Shown here piece after piece: positions 16,344 to 24,579 of a DNA stretch of 62,297 nucleotides. The DNA is taken from assembly GCA_944327105.1 (NCBI GenBank), contig CALVGN010000039.1:1-62297 (forward strand), given 5' to 3'. Source of the DNA: an uncultured Erysipelotrichaceae bacterium. GTDB lineage: Bacteria > Bacillota_I > Bacilli_A > Erysipelotrichales > Erysipelotrichaceae. The notes beneath the pieces are model-generated. The model saw only the letters and a list, made by a program, of their open reading frames with translations. It had not been told where the DNA came from and searched no databases. Each line of letters opens with the position of its first letter. The stretch's first letter is position 1. Made by a program: the position numbers and the translations under genes.

Positions 16344-18541
16344 GCAAAATGGCGTTGAAGGGGGCAGTGGTGCTGATGTTGGCGGCATCATTGGGTTGCA
16401 GTGCAATCACTTCACCTGCATCCACAGCTACTGCCACGCCGTTGGTATCGACCAAACCATTACCGCAAGCCACAGAATCGTCGTTTAAGCCGGATGACAG
16501 TTGGTTAAACCCGATGAGTTTGTATATCGGTGATTTTCAAAGTGGATGGTTTTGTAACAGTGGGGATGGTTCAGCCAATTTATATTCCACGTATGATACC
16601 ATGAGCATCGAGATGATCCATGGTGGGACCAGTCTGGAATCCGTGTCGGTTTCCCGACAGGGATTCAAACTGATCCAAGATCATCATTACATCATTACTT
16701 TTTCAGCATCCACGGATATGGATCGTTCGATCACATTAAGGGTAATGGATCCCAATGATGGCACCATTTACCATGATCAAACCATTGAATTGACCAGTAC
16801 AAGTCAATCTTATCGCATCGATTTTACGTATACGGGGGAAGATACTTATGATGCCATGGTGGCATTATTTACCGGAGGGTCAGGGACAAATTATCACACC
16901 ATTACCATCAATGGTTTATGTCTGATCGATTTGAATGGGGACCAACCCAGTGTCAAGATCGATCAACTTGGTTATACCCCAACAGCCACCAAACGTGCGA
17001 TCTTCTCCTATAACGAAGGTGATTTTTTCAATGTGGTCGATGTGTCTAGCGGTCAAGTCGTATACCGTGGTGGCATCATTGAACAAGGCTATGACATGCA
17101 AAGTGGGGATACGGTCTATTATGGGGATTTTAGTGATCTGACCACTGCCGGTACCTATCGCATCGAAACGCAGATCGGTGGAACGTCCTATCCTTTTACC
17201 ATTGGTGAAAATCCATATGATGCCTTGGAAAAAGGACTGTTATATGTGATGTATCTGCAACGTTGTGGGACGGAAGTGGTTTCGACCATCGATGGATACA
17301 GTCATGCCATTTGTCATGATGACTTGGCACGATTGGATCGTGATGGTTCGACCATCGATGTCACTGGTGGATGGCATGATGCCGGGGATTATGGCCGTTA
17401 TGTCAATACTGGTGCCAAAGCCACATTGGATCTTTTACTGGCGTACAGTATCCATCCTGAATTATTTAACGATGATACGACCATTGCAGAAAGTGGAAAT
17501 GGGATCCCGGATATCCTGGATGAAGCCCGCTATGAGTTGGAATGGATCTTGAAGATGCAAAAAAGTGATGGTTCATTCTATTCGAAAGTCGCCACTGAGG
17601 TTTTTGCAGATTTCATATCCGCCCAAGATGACACCGATCCATTGATCATCTTAGGGGAAGGACGGACCGATATCGCCGCTTATGCGTCTGCCGTATTGGC
17701 GTATGCCTCCAGTATCTATGAACCTTTTGACAGCGCCTTTGCTTCTCAATTATGGCAAGCGGCGCAAACCGGATACAGTTATGTATCCCGTGTATCGGGC
17801 CAGTATATCATCGATGAGACACCGCAAGGGTATGATATGGGGACCTACAATGATACCGATGATCGGGATCAGCGCTTCTTGTTGGAAACCGTGATGTTTA
17901 TGGTGGGTCATGATTATGCCCATCTGCAGAATGCATTGCGTTATCTAAGTATGGAGGATCTTGATCTTTCGGATGCTGGATGGCGCAATTGTGGGATGTA
18001 TGGATTGTATTTTCTCGCCCTTCAGGCGGATCAGTTGGAGGATGGTCAGACCAATATGATCCATGATCGGATCAATCGAGCCATTGGTTCGATTGCCAGT
18101 TATATTGCTTCCAGTGGATACAACTATTCCAATGAAGGGTATGGTTGGGGCAGCAATGGGGATGTGGCCAATGATGCCTTGATCATGGCATTGGTGTATG
18201 ATCTGACCGACAGCAATATGGTTCAAACCATCGGGATGGCAGCTATCCATTATTTGTTGGGCCAAAATAGTCTCAATACATGTTTTGTGATCGGTTATGG
18301 TACCGATTCACCCACCACATTGCATCATCGTATGGCCATCAGCCACGACAATGCCCGTTATATCGGTGCATTGGTGGGTGGACCGGATGCGTATTGTGAG
18401 GATGAGATCGCATTGGCTTATTGTGATACGACTTTTCCCGCAAAAGCGTATTATGATGATCCGGATTCATATTCCACCAATGAAATGGCCATCTACTGGA
18501 ATTCCAGTTTACTGGCGGCGTTGAGTATTCTGACCAATTGA
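16340..18541 (+). CDS. GH9 family glycosidase, lipoprotein
   Basis: A 733-residue exported enzyme. The start is GTG at 16340 (overlapping the MATE stop) or ATG at 16349; then a signal peptide with lipobox-like SLGC and a Ser/Thr/Pro linker. Order: carbohydrate-binding jelly-roll-like domain (about 45-200), CelD-type Ig domain starting KIDQLGYTPTATKRAIF, GH9 barrel with GGWHDAGDYGRYV (catalytic base pair Asp347/Asp350), PTTLHHRMA, GGPDAY and proton donor Glu715 in STNEMAIYWNS. All key residues are present. Family members cleave beta-1,4-glucans and related polymers at the cell surface. The product would be lipid-anchored. Confidence 0.85.
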   Translation: MSKMALKGAVVLMLAASLGCSAITSPASTATATPLVSTKPLPQATESSFKPDDSWLNPMSLYIGDFQSGWFCNSGDGSANLYSTYDTMSIEMIHGGTSLESVSVSRQGFKLIQDHHYIITFSASTDMDRSITLRVMDPNDGTIYHDQTIELTSTSQSYRIDFTYTGEDTYDAMVALFTGGSGTNYHTITINGLCLIDLNGDQPSVKIDQLGYTPTATKRAIFSYNEGDFFNVVDVSSGQVVYRGGIIEQGYDMQSGDTVYYGDFSDLTTAGTYRIETQIGGTSYPFTIGENPYDALEKGLLYVMYLQRCGTEVVSTIDGYSHAICHDDLARLDRDGSTIDVTGGWHDAGDYGRYVNTGAKATLDLLLAYSIHPELFNDDTTIAESGNGIPDILDEARYELEWILKMQKSDGSFYSKVATEVFADFISAQDDTDPLIILGEGRTDIAAYASAVLAYASSIYEPFDSAFASQLWQAAQTGYSYVSRVSGQYIIDETPQGYDMGTYNDTDDRDQRFLLETVMFMVGHDYAHLQNALRYLSMEDLDLSDAGWRNCGMYGLYFLALQADQLEDGQTNMIHDRINRAIGSIASYIASSGYNYSNEGYGWGSNGDVANDALIMALVYDLTDSNMVQTIGMAAIHYLLGQNSLNTCFVIGYGTDSPTTLHHRMAISHDNARYIGALVGGPDAYCEDEIALAYCDTTFPAKAYYDDPDSYSTNEMAIYWNSSLLAALSILTN

Positions 18542-18573
18542 AAAACAGCGTGACGGGTTCGTCACGCTGTTTT
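18542..18573 (+). terminator. Intrinsic terminator after the GH9 gene
   Basis: Fourteen-base perfect arms (AAAACAGCGTGACG and its complement) with a GGTT loop and trailing T residues. Confidence 0.9.
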
Positions 18574-18578
18574 AATAA

Positions 18579-18589
18579 TGGTTGAACCA
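18579..18589. repeat. TGGTYNRACCA palindrome copy
   Basis: Intergenic TGGTTGAACCA five bases downstream from the terminator. The 194-base gap to glf shows no gene. Confidence 0.5.
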
Positions 18590-18733
18590 TGCTTAGCGCT
18601 TATCTCGTACTCTCATCAATGCATATCCCAAAAGATTGGCTACTTAACATGAGTGTCAATCAATCCCTGCCATGGTACCATTGATATGAAGGAAAGACTA
18701 TTCACATACATTTTTTAACTTGAATGTATTTGA

Positions 18734-18744
18734 TGGTTGGACCA
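18734..18744. repeat. TGGTYNRACCA palindrome copy before glf
   Basis: TGGTTGGACCA, 24 bases before the glf ATG. It overlaps the region where a glf promoter would be expected; no clear -10/-35 pair was found. Confidence 0.45.
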
Positions 18745-18767
18745 GAGTATGAAAGGAATTTCATTTC

Positions 18768-19877
18768 ATGAAATATGATTATCTGATCGTCGGTGCCGGT
18801 CTGTATGGTGCCACATTTGCCCAATTTGCCCACGAAAAAGGTAAATCCGTTTTAGTGATCGATAAACGGGATCATATCGGTGGCAATATTTATACCAAAA
18901 CCATCGAAGGCATCAACGTCCACCAATATGGTGCCCACATTTTCCATACCTCCAATAAATCCGTATGGAACTATGTCAATCAGTTTGCAGAATTCAACAA
19001 TTACATCAACGCACCCGTTGCCCGCTACCACGATGAGTTATATAACTTACCATTTAATATGAACACATTTTCCAAGATGTGGAATATCGTCACTCCGGCA
19101 CAAGCAAAAGCCATCATCCAAGAACAGATCGATGCATTGAATATCCGTGAACCGAAGAATCTGGAAGAACAGGCGCTCAGTCTGGTCGGAAAGGACGTCT
19201 ATACCAAATTAGTCAAGGAATATACTGAAAAACAATGGGGAAGGGATTGCAAAGAGTTACCGGCATTCATCATCAAACGGCTACCGGTTCGATTTACCTA
19301 TGATAACAATTATTTCAATGATCGTTACCAGGGCATACCGATCGGTGGTTATACCGAGATGGTGGAAAAAATGCTTTCGGGTGTGGAAGTACGTTTGAAT
19401 TGTGATTTTGAATCCATTAAAGATCAGGTGGAATACGATACCTTGGTCTATACCGGCAGCATTGATGGGTATTACCACTATTGCTATGGTCCATTGCAAT
19501 ATCGCAGCGTGATGTTTGAAACGGAAGTGGTGGATTGTGACAATTACCAGGGCAATGCCGTGGTCAATTACACCAGCCATGATGTGGCATATACCCGGAT
19601 CATCGAACACAAACATTTTGAGTTTGGTACCCAACCCAAAACGGTGATCAGCAAAGAATACAGCCATGAGTGGAAACCGGGAGAAGAGCCGTATTATCCA
19701 CTGAATGATCAAGCCAACAATGCCTTGTATGAACAATATCTCAAACTGGCGCAACAAGAAGACCATGTGATCTTCGGCGGACGTTTAGGTAAGTACAAAT
19801 ATTATGATATGGACAAAGTCATTGCGGATGCATTCAATGATCTTGAAACCATCGGGTTGAAAACCAAAGATGAATGA
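18768..19877 (+). CDS. glf: UDP-galactopyranose mutase
   Basis: A 369-residue flavoprotein that interconverts UDP-galactopyranose and UDP-galactofuranose in the cytosol, supplying Galf for surface polysaccharides. It has the FAD motif VGAGLYGATFA at the N-terminus, RDHIGGNIYT, the substrate region YGAHIFHTSNKSVW, EKQWGRD and the second FAD segment FGGRLGKYKYYDMD at the end. The start has AAAGGAA about 12 bases upstream. Monocistronic with its own terminator; probably functionally linked to the FucNAc genes 7 kb upstream. Confidence 0.95.
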   Translation: MKYDYLIVGAGLYGATFAQFAHEKGKSVLVIDKRDHIGGNIYTKTIEGINVHQYGAHIFHTSNKSVWNYVNQFAEFNNYINAPVARYHDELYNLPFNMNTFSKMWNIVTPAQAKAIIQEQIDALNIREPKNLEEQALSLVGKDVYTKLVKEYTEKQWGRDCKELPAFIIKRLPVRFTYDNNYFNDRYQGIPIGGYTEMVEKMLSGVEVRLNCDFESIKDQVEYDTLVYTGSIDGYYHYCYGPLQYRSVMFETEVVDCDNYQGNAVVNYTSHDVAYTRIIEHKHFEFGTQPKTVISKEYSHEWKPGEEPYYPLNDQANNALYEQYLKLAQQEDHVIFGGRLGKYKYYDMDKVIADAFNDLETIGLKTKDE

Positions 19878-19953
19878 TGTCGAGCATTTCGACTCGGATA
19901 ATTTTAGAGAAACCCCTATTTAGCATGAATCGGAAATGATAAAAGATCCGTCA

Positions 19954-19990
19954 AAAAAGAGTCGAAGCGGTCAACACTTCGACTTTTTTT
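19954..19990. terminator. Terminator between glf and fic
   Basis: AGTCGAAG / CTTCGACT stem with A-run before and seven T after, so usable from both sides by the convergent genes. Confidence 0.85.
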
Positions 19991-20005
19991 GTTTGATTTG
20001 AATTA

Positions 20006-20767
20006 TCATTTGCGAAGAACATGGTTTGACCATGTTTTGATGGTTTCGACTTTCAGAAATTTTTTAAGAGGTTCAATGGTTTCATCTTGATCATAAGATT
20101 CGAAAGCACTGTAATAAGCCATTTTGTCTTCGGTATAAATGATCAATGGCGGATGGTTTTGAGTCAAAAGATAATAGTTGAGCAAAGTCCGTCCGGTCCG
20201 TCCGTTTCCGTCTGAAAATGGATGAATATTCTCAAATCGAGCATGAAAATATGCTGCTTTAGTTAGTGTGTCAATGGATTTGTAGGTGTGCTCATAGAGC
20301 TCATCCAGCAGTTCTTGTAGATCATATTTTGTATTTTCAGGAGAGGACCCACTGTCATTTAGACCAATAACATAGTCATGTTTTTTTAATTCACCGGCTC
20401 TTTCACCATTAACGACATAACGTTGTTCGTCTAATGTGTATTTACACAATTCATAGTTGACCTTTTTGATGATATCGAGTGTGATTGGCTGTTTTGCGTC
20501 GTATATAGAATAAATGTAATCACTGCAGTGCTTCATGTTTTGAATTTCATTGATAGTTAGTAGATCGCCAGTAAAACCAATGATTTTTTCGTTTTCGAAA
20601 ATCTCACGCGTTTGATGATATTGGATTTGATCGTTTTCAATATTTCCGGAATGATAGGCAAACAAAACATTGAAGTGATTCAACATGACTTTCAATTGTG
20701 TCGAGTTGTTGATATTGTTTGTGATCCACCATTGCAATATTTCGGTATAACTTTGTTCAAGAGGCAT
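20006..20767 (-). CDS. Fic-domain AMP transferase with N-terminal inhibitory motif
   Basis: A 253-residue Fic protein. The catalytic motif HPFSDGNGRTGR is intact at residues 182-193. An inhibitory-helix motif of the form S-x-x-x-E-N is present at 40-45 (SGNIEN), so this is a class II, self-inhibited enzyme and needs no separate antitoxin. Fic enzymes usually attach AMP to a hydroxyl of a target protein; the target is unknown. The ATG at 20767 is six bases from a TATAAT on the same strand, with no ribosome site. The gene is more A+T rich than glf and the lct operon. Confidence 0.88.
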   Translation of the reverse strand: MPLEQSYTEILQWWITNNINNSTQLKVMLNHFNVLFAYHSGNIENDQIQYHQTREIFENEKIIGFTGDLLTINEIQNMKHCSDYIYSIYDAKQPITLDIIKKVNYELCKYTLDEQRYVVNGERAGELKKHDYVIGLNDSGSSPENTKYDLQELLDELYEHTYKSIDTLTKAAYFHARFENIHPFSDGNGRTGRTLLNYYLLTQNHPPLIIYTEDKMAYYSAFESYDQDETIEPLKKFLKVETIKTWSNHVLRK

Positions 20768-20773
20768 GGAACT

Positions 20774-20779
20774 ATTATA
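20774..20779 (-). promoter_or_regulatory. -10 box of fic, leaderless layout
   Basis: TATAAT on the minus strand with six bases to the fic ATG. No good -35 at 17 bases. Confidence 0.6.
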
Positions 20780-20829
20780 ACGGTGTTTTCATACGTATCG
20801 GATTGACGATGTGCATCGTATATCAATTG

Positions 20830-20843
20830 TGTTAGCGCTTTCA
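20830..20843. promoter_or_regulatory. Candidate cre (CcpA) site for the lct operon
   Basis: TGTTAGCGCTTTCA differs by one central base from the cre pattern TGNAANCGNTNNCA. It sits in the -35 zone of an extended -10 TGG-TATCAT (TATCAT 20861-20866) that precedes etfB, where CcpA binding would block initiation. Confidence 0.55.
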
Positions 20844-20889
20844 TTTTTGAACGATGGTGGTATCATGAATCCATAGGAACTGAACCATT

Positions 20890-21699
20890 ATGAAAATCAT
20901 CGTATGTATCAAACAGGTCCCCTCGACCCAAAAAGTTGCAGTGGACCCAACCACAGGTGTGTTGATCCGAAGCGGGATCGACACGAAAATGAATCCATAT
21001 GATCTGTATGCCATCGATCTGGCACTTCAAATCAAAAAGTCGACTAAAGCACAACTTACGGCCATCACCATGGGTCCGGACAGTGCCAAAGCGGTATTGA
21101 AAGAAGCCATGGCACTGGGATGTGATGATGGGGTGTTGATCTCAGATCGTGCGTTTGCCGGAGCGGATGTGTTAGCGACCAGTTATACACTGGCATCAGT
21201 GGTTTCTTCCATTGCGAAAGATGTGGCATTGGTGGTGTGTGGCAAGCAGACCACTGATGGGGATACGGCACAGGTCGGTGCGGAAATGGCGGCGCATTTG
21301 AAGATGCCGTTTGTGGGATTGGTGATGGGTATCCATGATGTGACCACTACATCCATTGGTTTGACAAGCGATCAAGGTAACCAATTGGTCGATCTTAATG
21401 TCAATTACCCGGCAGTGATCAGTGTTTCGGAAAAAGTTGGACAACCGGATCTGCCCAGTTATTTCAGGCTATCCCAGATGGATGAAACCAAAATAAAGGT
21501 GGTCACACTTCAGGATCTGGATGATCATGATCCCAACCATTATGGACTATCGGGTTCACCCACTCAGGTGGAAAAGATATTTGAACCCACCCATGACAAT
21601 GACCATGTGTTGATTCATGGTTCGACCAAAGAAGCGATGGATCATTTTGTCGAAGTGATGACTTCGAATCATTATTTCAGAGGTAAGGACCATGGGTGA
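20890..21699 (+). CDS. lctB: Electron transfer flavoprotein beta subunit (LctB type)
   Basis: A 269-residue EtfB. It starts MKIIVCIKQVPSTQKVAVD, the normal family beginning, and holds the AMP/FAD-binding region CGKQTTDGDTAQVG. The ATG has AGGAAC nine bases upstream. In this operon it would carry the bifurcating FAD of an NAD-linked lactate dehydrogenase complex. It overlaps the EtfA gene by 8 bases. Confidence 0.9.
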   Translation: MKIIVCIKQVPSTQKVAVDPTTGVLIRSGIDTKMNPYDLYAIDLALQIKKSTKAQLTAITMGPDSAKAVLKEAMALGCDDGVLISDRAFAGADVLATSYTLASVVSSIAKDVALVVCGKQTTDGDTAQVGAEMAAHLKMPFVGLVMGIHDVTTTSIGLTSDQGNQLVDLNVNYPAVISVSEKVGQPDLPSYFRLSQMDETKIKVVTLQDLDDHDPNHYGLSGSPTQVEKIFEPTHDNDHVLIHGSTKEAMDHFVEVMTSNHYFRGKDHG

Positions 21700-22870
21700 A
21701 TTAAGGATCAATCATGATAAATGTGTAGTATGCAAACAATGCATCACTGCCTGTGCATTCAATGCATTAAGTGTCGAAGATGGTCACATCAGCGTCAATT
21801 CCGCTTGCCGGTTATGTGGCAGTTGTGTCAAAAAATGTCCACTCCATGCCATTGAAATCGTCGAAGATCGTCACGTCATCGATCGAGATCAGTATCACGA
21901 TATCATGGTAATCGCGGAAATCGATGGTTCAACCATCGCACCGGTCAGTTATGAATTGATCGGTGAAGCATTGAAACTGGCAGCTATTCGTCAGGATAAG
22001 GTTTCTGTGGCTGTGCTTGGATATCAATTGGATGATATGGTGAAATCATTGAAAGGTTATGGTCTGGACCATATCTATGTCTTTGATGATCCATCCCTTT
22101 CGATCTTTCGATGTGATGTCTTTGCCAATGTACTCTATGACTTTTTAAGTAAACGCAAAGATAATGTGGTCTTGATCCCGGCAACGCTCAATGGCCGCTC
22201 ATTGGCACCATCGATCGCTGCACGGTTTAAAACCGGCTTGACAGCGGATTGTACGAAACTTGAGATGCGTGAAAACGGGGATCTGGTCCAGATCCGTCCG
22301 GCTTTTGGCGGCAATATCATGGCCATGATCTTGAATAGTCATGCCAGACCACAGATGGCAACGGTAAGGGAAAAAGTCATGGATCGTGCCATTTATAAAA
22401 ATGATGATTCCGGAACCATCGAAAAGATCATGGTCGAACCATCTTTACTGCAATCATCCGTTTTGGTCGAAACCGTCCATGATCTACCCAAAGCATCCAA
22501 TATTTCCTCTGCCACTCGCATCATCGTGATCGGTCGGGGAGTACCGGTATCGGATCATCCTCGGATTCATGGTTTGGCCAAGAAACTGGATGCCACCATT
22601 GGCTATACCCGACCGATGGTCGAAAAAGGCATCGGATCGGTTTTGTATCAAATCGGATTGAGTGGACGAACCGTCAAAGCGGATTGGATCTTGACGCTTG
22701 GGGTATCCGGCGCGATCCAGTTTACGGCCGGTATGGATCAATCATCCTTGATCCTGGCGATCAACAATGACCCCAATGCTTCGATATTCAATATTGCCCA
22801 CCATGGCATGGTGGCGGATGTCAGCCAATGGCTGGATGAATGGGAGAAACGTTATGGCAGCTTACAATAA
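21692..22870 (+). CDS. lctC: EtfA with N-terminal two-cluster ferredoxin domain (LctC type)
   Basis: A 392-residue alpha subunit with a ferredoxin domain in its first 60 residues: CVVCKQCITAC and CRLCGSCVKKC each supply one [4Fe-4S] cluster. The rest is EtfA, ending with the FAD site GVSGAIQFTAGMDQS and AINNDPNASIF. A ferredoxin-extended EtfA next to EtfB and a GlcD-like oxidase is the hallmark of the LctBCD complex of acetogens, in which lactate oxidation by NAD+ is driven by concurrent oxidation of reduced ferredoxin. Confidence 0.9.
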   Translation: MGELRINHDKCVVCKQCITACAFNALSVEDGHISVNSACRLCGSCVKKCPLHAIEIVEDRHVIDRDQYHDIMVIAEIDGSTIAPVSYELIGEALKLAAIRQDKVSVAVLGYQLDDMVKSLKGYGLDHIYVFDDPSLSIFRCDVFANVLYDFLSKRKDNVVLIPATLNGRSLAPSIAARFKTGLTADCTKLEMRENGDLVQIRPAFGGNIMAMILNSHARPQMATVREKVMDRAIYKNDDSGTIEKIMVEPSLLQSSVLVETVHDLPKASNISSATRIIVIGRGVPVSDHPRIHGLAKKLDATIGYTRPMVEKGIGSVLYQIGLSGRTVKADWILTLGVSGAIQFTAGMDQSSLILAINNDPNASIFNIAHHGMVADVSQWLDEWEKRYGSLQ

Positions 22871-24257
22871 AGTCAATGCATCAGATATTGCCTATTTTCA
22901 ACGTGTGGTGGGTTTGACCAATGTCTATCATACGGATGACACCATGGAAGATTACAGTCATGATGAAATGAGCATCTATGGCATATTCAAACCAGGTTGT
23001 GTGGTCTTACCATCGTCTACCCATCAGGTATCCGATATCGTTAAATACTGTGATGAACATGATCTATCCATTACCACCCGTGGTGCCGGTACCGGCTTAT
23101 GCGGTGGATGCGTGCCGATCCATGGTGGAGTGGTTCTATCCACCGAAAAAATGAATCAGGTGATTTCCATTGATCCCTTTACATTGACAGCCGTGGTGCA
23201 AAGTGGGGTCGTATTGATGGATTTCAATACTAAAGTCAATGCCCTGGGATTGTTATATCCCCCTGATCCGGGTGAAAAAAGTGCCACCATTGGCGGCAAT
23301 GTAGCGACCAATGCCGGTGGGATGCGAGCGGTCAAATATGGCGTGACCCGGGATTATGTCAAAGCCATCGAAGTGGTTTTACCTAATGGTCAGATCATTA
23401 CACTGGGTGGGGATATCACCAAAAATTCCAGTGGTTATGATCTAAAAGATCTGTTTATCGGCTCCGAAGGCACCTTAGGGATCATCACGACCATCACCTT
23501 GAAACTGGTCCCATTACCCAAAATGATGGTTTCTTTGTTGATTCCCTTTGATTCGATCGAAAAAGCATTGAGTGCCGTGCCTTACGTGATGCAATTGCCC
23601 ACCACTGCTACGACCATCGAATTCATGGAACATGATGTGTTGGTGGATGCTCAGGATTATCTGGGCAAAGCGTTCCCGAATAAAGATTATCCGGCCTATT
23701 TGCTGATTTCCTATAATGGTGATGACATGGATGTGATCAGACCAGCACTAGACGCCTGCATGAAGTGTGTGATGGCCCATGATGCTTTGGACGTATTTTT
23801 AAGTGACACCAGTGAACGCCAGGATGCGATCTGGAATGCGCGTGGCGCATTCTTGGAAGCGATTAAAAACAGTGCTGGCGTGATGGATGAATGCGATGTG
23901 GTGGTGCGACCGATCGATGTGGCTGAATTTATAAGGCATACGCGCTTTTTGATGGGCAAACATCATGTGCGTATCCGTGTGTTCGGTCATGCCGGTGATG
24001 GGAATTTGCATGTATATGTCTGTAAAGATAATATCCCGGATGAAAAATGGCGTGGATTGGTCAATACCGTGATGGATTCACTGTATGAAAAAGCCAGAGA
24101 ACTCAATGGCATGGTTTCCGGTGAACATGGGATCGGTCATGCCAAGAAGGGGTATTTGAAGGAAGCATTGGATCCTGTGGTGCTGCAATTGATGAAAGGG
24201 GTCAAGAAAGTGTTTGATCCAAAACGGATCATGAATCCGGGGAAAGTCGTGGATTGA
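22854..24257 (+). CDS. lctD: FAD-linked lactate dehydrogenase subunit (LctD/GlcD family)
   Basis: A 467-residue FAD-binding PCMH oxidase. The ATG at 22854 has GGGAG upstream and overlaps lctC by 17 bases. The FAD-binding half shows RGAGTGLCGG and GGNVATNAGGMRAVKYG; the C-terminal half has VFGHAGDGNLHVYV (metal His) and ends GEHGIGHAKKGYL. With lctB and lctC it would form a cytosolic complex using lactate or a related 2-hydroxy acid. No lactate permease or racemase is adjacent. No clear terminator follows. Confidence 0.88.
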   Translation: MAAYNKVNASDIAYFQRVVGLTNVYHTDDTMEDYSHDEMSIYGIFKPGCVVLPSSTHQVSDIVKYCDEHDLSITTRGAGTGLCGGCVPIHGGVVLSTEKMNQVISIDPFTLTAVVQSGVVLMDFNTKVNALGLLYPPDPGEKSATIGGNVATNAGGMRAVKYGVTRDYVKAIEVVLPNGQIITLGGDITKNSSGYDLKDLFIGSEGTLGIITTITLKLVPLPKMMVSLLIPFDSIEKALSAVPYVMQLPTTATTIEFMEHDVLVDAQDYLGKAFPNKDYPAYLLISYNGDDMDVIRPALDACMKCVMAHDALDVFLSDTSERQDAIWNARGAFLEAIKNSAGVMDECDVVVRPIDVAEFIRHTRFLMGKHHVRIRVFGHAGDGNLHVYVCKDNIPDEKWRGLVNTVMDSLYEKARELNGMVSGEHGIGHAKKGYLKEALDPVVLQLMKGVKKVFDPKRIMNPGKVVD

Positions 24258-24300
24258 GAATGCTTTCTGAAAAGTGTGATTTGATGATCGTACTTTGCGG

Positions 24301-24330
24301 TTGAAAAGGATTTTGAAAACCTGTTAAGAT
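24301..24330 (+). promoter_or_regulatory. Promoter of the AGCA-repeat reading frame
   Basis: TTGAAA (24301-24306), 18-base spacer, TAAGAT (24325-24330). Six bases later is the ATG at 24337 that opens the repeat-bearing frame, so the transcript would be leaderless. Confidence 0.55.
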
Positions 24331-24387
24331 GCATGTATGAGAAATGAATCGATGCTTGACAACAATATCCATGATCCGCATGCTATG

Positions 24388-24456
<69 letters not shown>

Positions 24457-24495
24457 ATTTTTAGCGTCACTTCATTATCTTTATATTTTCGTTTG

Positions 24496-24545
24496 AAGAC
24501 ATGCTTTGCCGTTTTCGGTGAAGTATGTCTTTTCTTTATATTTTT
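24496..24545 (+). terminator. Hairpin with T-rich tail between repeat frame and secreted gene
   Basis: AAGACATGCTT (24496-24506) pairs with AAGTATGTCTT (24521-24531), eleven pairs with one G-U, and the loop holds a second small stem CCG-TTTT-CGG. A T-rich run follows to 24546. It looks like an intrinsic terminator or attenuator placed 35 bases before the Shine-Dalgarno start at 24580. Both out-of-frame stop codons of the leader lie at or before its 5' foot. Confidence 0.6.
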
Positions 24546-24579
24546 TAGCGAATGGTTTGTTACTTTGGGAGGAATGACG

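Noticed and set aside
18590-18606. cre site after the GH9 gene
   Set aside because: TTAGCGCTTA resembles the core but the flanking bases do not fit and it is downstream of a terminator, far from glf.
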